From: Candidatus Dojkabacteria bacterium
GTDB lineage: Bacteria; Patescibacteriota; Dojkabacteria; B142; WJKM01
Length of the DNA stretch: 7,313 nucleotides
Assembly: GCA_020429465.1 (NCBI GenBank)
Contig: JAGQLH010000068.1
Coordinates: 1 to 7,313, forward strand
Reading direction: 5' to 3'
Below are positions 5,937 through 7,313 of the stretch, one piece after another; positions within the stretch are counted from its first letter, which is position 1, and each line of letters opens with the position of its first letter. The position numbers were made by a program, and so were the translations under genes. The notes beneath the pieces were generated by a model that saw only the letters and a list, made by a program, of their open reading frames with translations, did no database searches and was not told the origin of the DNA.

Positions 5937-6452
5937 ATGAACATAAAAATACTACAAAAATCTAATCTGAATGAGTATAAGCGGTTCCGACTACAGGCAC
6001 TCAAGGATTGTCCTTTAGCATTCTATTCGGATTATTATGAGAATGTGGATCGTCCAGATGAAAAATGGCTTTCGCATCTTGGAAAGGTCTTTTCTGAAGA
6101 TAGTAGTACTAATATTGGGATGTTTGAAGGTGATACGCTTATTGGGATGGCAACAGGAATTGGTGAGTCGTATAAAAAAAGAAGTCATGTAGCAAAAATT
6201 GCAGCTGTATATGTAGATCCAAATCATAGACAAAAGGGAGTAGGAGGGAAGATTTTAGATTTCTTAATAACTGAAATTATGAAGAATTCAAATGTAGTAA
6301 TGCTAGAGCTAGAAGTAAATGCAAAATTACAAGCACCAGTAACGCTTTACAAATCTCGTGGTTTTAAGGAATGCGGAATAAAGTCAAAAGCAATGAAGGT
6401 GGATGGATTGTTTTACAACACGATAGTGATGGAAAAAGAGATTCGTAATTAG
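5937..6452 (+). CDS. GNAT-family N-acetyltransferase
   Basis: A 171-residue protein with the Gcn5-related acetyltransferase fold, which transfers the acetyl group of acetyl-CoA to an amine. The N-terminus has the R-x-x-x-L-K-D-x-P-x-A-F pattern (18-29: RLQALKDCPLAF) seen in many stand-alone bacterial GNATs. The central strands hold GDTLIGMATGIG (65-76). Motif A is AKIAAVYVDPNHRQKGVGGKILDFL (86-110 with gaps in conservation), whose RQKGVGG (98-104) is the Q/R-x-x-G-x-G/A pyrophosphate-binding loop. Motif B follows with LELEVNAKLQAPVTLYKSRGF (123-143), including the Y-x-x-x-G-F signature. The length is typical. The substrate cannot be predicted: it could be a small molecule, an antibiotic or a protein N-terminus. 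It is the last gene of the probable hisS transcript and ends 45 bases from the convergent tsaD. Confidence 0.88.
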   Translation: MNIKILQKSNLNEYKRFRLQALKDCPLAFYSDYYENVDRPDEKWLSHLGKVFSEDSSTNIGMFEGDTLIGMATGIGESYKKRSHVAKIAAVYVDPNHRQKGVGGKILDFLITEIMKNSNVVMLELEVNAKLQAPVTLYKSRGFKECGIKSKAMKVDGLFYNTIVMEKEIRN

Positions 6453-6467
6453 CTGCATTTATTGTAT

Positions 6468-6499
6468 TGCCGCCTACCTAGTAGTGGTATTGTATGTTT
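6468..6499 (+). terminator. Weak possible terminator between the GNAT gene and tsaD
   Basis: TGCC (6468-6471) can pair with GGTA (6486-6489) with one G-U pair, and CTAC (6474-6477) with GTAG (6481-6484) around the loop CTA. A small internal loop separates the two helices. On the plus strand the hairpin is followed by TTGTATGTTT, which is moderately T-rich. It is the only candidate to end the hisS transcript in the 45-base gap. On the minus strand no T-run follows, so it would not serve tsaD. Confidence 0.28.
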
Positions 6500-7313
6500 A
6501 TAGTGATAATCTCGGTACTCGATCAATTGCTTCAATGTCAGATTGAGCAGTCAAGTATTCACCACGTTCGTAGGCAAAATAGCCGGCAAGTCCAATCATA
6601 GCTGCATTATCCCCCCTATATTTTTTTTCAGGTAGAAGGAAATGTATATCATAACTTCTAATAAAGTTCCCAAGTTTGCGACTCAGTCGTTCGCTACCAT
6701 AAACACCTCCTCCAGCAAACACTGATTTAATCTCTGGGTGATCATTAAGAGCTTTTCCAAGTTTAACAAAAATAGTTTTTTTAATTGTTTCTAGAAATTC
6801 AAAACAAAAATCATAGACCCACTCCGTGTCTTTTGTATGATTATCTCGTAGTTCTTTAATGGTAAGTAGACACGCAGTTTTTAATCCAGAATAGCTAAAG
6901 TTATAGTCTTTACTATGCTCCATTGGAATGGGAAGAGATATTGCATCATTTGGCTTTCCAGATTCTGCAAACTCTGAAAGAATTGGTCCACCAGGATAAC
7001 CAAATCCAAGCATTCTCCCAACTTTATCAAAGGCTTCGCCAGCTGCATCATCAAGTGTTTTACCAATTTTTGTATAGGAGCCAATTTTGTCTACATATAA
7101 TATTTCCGTATGTTTTCCTGAAATAAGCATGCCGAGTGCAGGAAAGAGTTCTTCGAGATTTGAATTATTGAATTGTGAATTGTAGGGGGATTTCCCTTTT
7201 GAGTTGAGTAGTAAGGAAGAGAGTAGATGTCCTTCCATATGATTCACGGGAACAAATGGCTTACTATGTTCAATTGCTAATTGTTGAGCAAACTTAAGAC
7301 CTACTTCTAAATC
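6498..7313 (-). CDS. tsaD: tRNA t6A threonylcarbamoyltransferase TsaD, N-terminus cut by the window edge
   Basis: The frame is open from the right edge to TAA at 6498-6500: 271 residues, against roughly 340 usual, so some 70-80 N-terminal residues lie outside. TsaD, with TsaB/TsaE, transfers threonylcarbamoyl to A37 of ANN-decoding tRNAs in the cytosol. In this fragment I see VNHMEGH (23-29), whose His25 and His29 are metal ligands; SGKHTEIL (65-72); KTLDDAAGEAFDKVGRMLG (85-103); YPGGP (106-110); FSYSGLKTA (139-147); FAGGGVYGSERL (199-210); and GDNAAMIG (234-241), where Asp235 is the third metal ligand. Two motifs deviate: family GGHT is GKHT, and family GGVAAN is GGGVYGSE. The loop between HMEGH and GKHT (about residues 31-57) is longer than in E. 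coli. The GTG at 7247 encodes the conserved Val before NHMEGH and is not the start. Confidence 0.93.
   Translation of the reverse strand, partial: DLEVGLKFAQQLAIEHSKPFVPVNHMEGHLLSSLLLNSKGKSPYNSQFNNSNLEELFPALGMLISGKHTEILYVDKIGSYTKIGKTLDDAAGEAFDKVGRMLGFGYPGGPILSEFAESGKPNDAISLPIPMEHSKDYNFSYSGLKTACLLTIKELRDNHTKDTEWVYDFCFEFLETIKKTIFVKLGKALNDHPEIKSVFAGGGVYGSERLSRKLGNFIRSYDIHFLLPEKKYRGDNAAMIGLAGYFAYERGEYLTAQSDIEAIDRVPRLSL

Noticed and set aside
6460..6495. Direct repeat TATTGTAT (6460-6467 and 6488-6495) as a possible attachment site or insertion scar.
   Set aside because: Eight A/T-rich bases repeated in an AT-rich gap can occur by chance, and there is no integrase or element between the copies.
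1..7313. Possible UGA reassignment, because none of the eight genes ends in TGA.
   Set aside because: Eight stops are too few in AT-rich DNA. No gene needs an in-frame TGA to be full length, tryptophan is encoded by TGG, and glycine by GGN codons.

Overview
This is an AT-rich bacterial fragment holding eight protein-coding genes, two of them cut by the window edges. I see no rRNA, tRNA, CRISPR array or transposase. The gene content suggests a small-genome bacterium, possibly of the Candidate Phyla Radiation (Patescibacteria). The hints are a histidyl-tRNA synthetase of the archaeal/eukaryotic-like sequence type, a mevalonate kinase-like GHMP kinase, a FecR-domain surface protein with Thr/Pro linkers, and A/T-rich leaders without Shine-Dalgarno motifs. 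This placement is inference, because no diagnostic marker is complete enough to fix the phylum. All eight stops are TAA or TAG.

Left part, plus strand (1-1357): the C-terminal end of a short-chain dehydrogenase overlaps by one base (TAATG) a complete GHMP kinase most like mevalonate kinase. The two are probably translationally coupled. The kinase carries a 6-residue insertion in its third glycine-rich motif, encoded by a perfect DNA palindrome.

Centre, minus strand (1500-3767): one large, singly membrane-anchored protein with a FecR domain, a Thr/Pro/Ser linker, a Gly5 tract and a very acidic C-terminal half. That half is made of four diverged repeats, each with exactly two cysteines and an EF-hand-like D-x-x-[IL]-[STN]-x-x-E signature. 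It has its own promoter (3802-3830) and an intrinsic terminator (1352-1376). This is the most novel-looking object in the window.

Right part, plus strand (4021-6452): hisS, then a PLDc_N-like membrane protein, a small three-helix membrane protein and a GNAT acetyltransferase. Gaps are 18-29 bases with no terminator between them, so one transcript is likely. The hisS promoter diverges from that of the FecR gene. At the right edge, tsaD (tRNA t6A modification) runs convergently on the minus strand and lacks its N-terminus.

Functionally, two translation genes (hisS, tsaD), one isoprenoid-precursor gene and one large surface protein sit side by side. There is no sign of recent mobile-element insertion apart from the small palindrome in the kinase gene.
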